13,570 nucleotides of DNA from Propionibacteriaceae bacterium (GTDB lineage Bacteria > Actinomycetota > Actinomycetes > Propionibacteriales > Propionibacteriaceae), in the NCBI GenBank assembly GCA_031262845.1, contig JAISGZ010000165.1, forward strand, positions 1-13,570, in the 5' to 3' direction. The notes under the pieces are model-generated. The model searched no databases. It was given only the letters and a program-made list of their open reading frames with translations, and had not been told where the DNA came from. Shown here piece by piece: positions 12,291-13,570 of this stretch. Position 1 is the first letter of the stretch; every line of letters starts with the position of its first letter. The position numbers and the translations under genes were made by a program.

Positions 12291-13570
12291 ATGCTCGGTA
12301 CTCACTCTTTTATTTGGTCCGCCCTTTTTCAGCGAGCCGTAGGTTTTCGGTGGTTCTTGGTGGGTTCGATCGTGGTGGCGCTATTTCTCAGCGTTACACC
12401 CATCAGGTCGGCGGTGGCGGACGATCGATCAGTGGCGGCCACCGCAGATGAAACATCTTTACTCGACAAGAGTCAATACGGGACCATCAACACGGATCCG
12501 GTCGAGTTGGTGCCGATTATCTTGTCAGCCTCAACGGCTCAATGGTGGTCAGAATCAGGCTACGAGTCTTTGCTGGAGGGTGCAACTAGCTGGTGGACTC
12601 AGGCGTCCAACGGGAAAGTGACATTTTCTTACCCGCAATTCGCGGACGTACCGCTAGTGGCATCTGGTCAAATTTGTAGTGGGAGCACGACTTTGATGAG
12701 AACCGCCGCATTAGACAGTTTGGGTTATCCAACTTGGGAAAGCTGGTGGAACAATCATTCTCAAGAAACTTTACTAATAATTGTTCCTGAAATGAGTGGC
12801 TGTAGATCAGTAACATCGTCACTAGGTCACAGTGCAGTGACGTTAACAGTGTCACCAAAGACTGTGGACCCGAGCTACTACGTCGATGGTCTAACTCACG
12901 AGTTGGGTCATGTATTGGGATTTGGACATGCGGCAGCTGCAACCTGCCCAGAAGGGACAGTCGACGTAACAACAGACTGTCAATGGTTGAAAAAAACCTT
13001 AACCGACGATCAATACGGTGATGAACTTAACATCATGGGAAACATGAACTACGGGGTCGGCCGATTTGGATTGTCCGGCTGGCAAAAACACCAAATCGGC
13101 AGCCTCACCACCAGCCAAGAAACCACCATTGAGGTAACACCGGGACAATCCATCCACCAACGGATTTCACTAGTTGGAAACCAAACAAACGGTTCCGGAA
13201 TACAACTAGTCAACGTCATCGACCGAACCACCGAAGGAATCCGCCAGTACGCCAGCGAATTCAACCCAACCGCCGGCGGGATCCTCATCCGGCGAATCCA
13301 CAGGGAAGATGACCCCACCACTGCCAAAGTCACACCAGCCTACGACTCATCAATTCTCAACCCCGCCCAGAAATCACGAGTCACTGCGTTCCAACCAGGC
13401 GACCGATTCATAGCCGAATCAGGAACTTTTACGGTCCTGATCACCTCAACAGGTAAACAAACCGAGATCATCATCACTTCAAACACCGCTGACTTCATCA
13501 CACCTGCGTCAGGACCCGATGACTATTCAGACTTCTCAGAGGAGGCAACCGTATGGGATCCGGTCTCTAC
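12291..13570 (+). CDS. secreted metzincin-type zinc metalloprotease (M11-like), 3' end missing
   Basis: An open frame runs from the ATG at 12291 to the right edge, 426 codons without a stop. A hydrophobic segment at 22-35 followed by SAVA-D (cleavage likely after Ala43) is a signal peptide, so the enzyme should be exported. HELGHVLGFGH at 203-213 is the full HExxHxxGxxH zinc site of metzincins (ligands His203, His207, His213; base Glu204). NIMGN at 247-251 gives the Met-turn with Met249. The stretch YGDELNIMG resembles gametolysin-like peptidases (M11), but the family is not certain. Four cysteines (129, 171, 219, 230) could pair outside the cell. The region after about 275 is probably a beta-rich C-terminal domain. 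The DNA, above all 12600-13050, is much more AT-rich than the neighbours, with more A/T-ending codons, suggesting acquisition by transfer or an atypical surface-protein gene. Substrate unknown. Confidence 0.9.
   Translation, partial: MLGTHSFIWSALFQRAVGFRWFLVGSIVVALFLSVTPIRSAVADDRSVAATADETSLLDKSQYGTINTDPVELVPIILSASTAQWWSESGYESLLEGATSWWTQASNGKVTFSYPQFADVPLVASGQICSGSTTLMRTAALDSLGYPTWESWWNNHSQETLLIIVPEMSGCRSVTSSLGHSAVTLTVSPKTVDPSYYVDGLTHELGHVLGFGHAAAATCPEGTVDVTTDCQWLKKTLTDDQYGDELNIMGNMNYGVGRFGLSGWQKHQIGSLTTSQETTIEVTPGQSIHQRISLVGNQTNGSGIQLVNVIDRTTEGIRQYASEFNPTAGGILIRRIHREDDPTTAKVTPAYDSSILNPAQKSRVTAFQPGDRFIAESGTFTVLITSTGKQTEIIITSNTADFITPASGPDDYSDFSEEATVWDPVS

Noticed and set aside
12586..12972. Minus-strand 128-codon frame opposite the metalloprotease
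   Set aside because: The plus strand carries the HExxHxxGxxH site in a long frame open to the window edge; the minus frame shows nothing recognisable.

Overview
The window reads as chromosomal DNA of a high-GC Gram-positive bacterium (Actinomycetota). The evidence is GC-rich third codon positions in most genes, several GTG/TTG starts, apparently leaderless starts (TAnnnT box 6-7 nt before the start codon), a DUF1707/LiaF-type protein, and a type II polyketide KS alpha/beta pair. I cannot name a genus with confidence.

Layout, left to right: (1) 1-87, a 7-bp tandem repeat that runs off the left edge. (2) 181-575, a minus-strand tRNA cluster transcribed Glu(TTC) - Asp(GTC) - Phe(GAA), with strong hairpins in two of its spacers. 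(3) 645-6253, a minus-strand polyketide block. It is read as a TetR-type regulator fused in one frame to a type II PKS ketosynthase alpha, then an overlapping ketosynthase-like chain length factor (KS beta), an overlapping SnoaL/NTF2-like small protein, and an AMP-dependent acyl-CoA/acyl-acid ligase that seems to have its own leaderless promoter. No acyl carrier protein is visible. A nearly perfect 12-5-12 inverted repeat overlaps the -10 of the promoter in front of the fusion gene and is a good candidate for its own operator. (4) 6254-6797, a gene-free stretch with that promoter and operator plus degenerate ~43-bp repeats that look like copies of the 3' end of ribH. (5) 6798-11448, a complete minus-strand riboflavin operon in the order FMN riboswitch - ribD/ribG - ribE (riboflavin synthase) - ribBA - ribH. 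RibD carries an N-terminal extension of seven diverged 14/18-residue repeats, the last of which is the first helix of its own deaminase domain. (6) Plus strand from about 11595: a DUF1707/LiaF-like gene, then the start of a secreted metzincin-type zinc metalloprotease (HExxHxxGxxH) in markedly more AT-rich DNA; it runs off the right edge.

How the parts work together: the rib operon makes riboflavin from GTP and ribulose 5-phosphate under FMN feedback. The PKS block would use KS alpha/CLF for chain building, the SnoaL-like protein for cyclisation or tailoring, and the ligase for starter or precursor activation; carrier protein and other tailoring enzymes would have to come from elsewhere. The most unusual points are the TetR-KS alpha fusion with a matching operator, the atypical chain length factor (Ser where CLFs carry Gln, both KS histidines lost), and the recurring short tandem duplications at gene ends and inside RibD.
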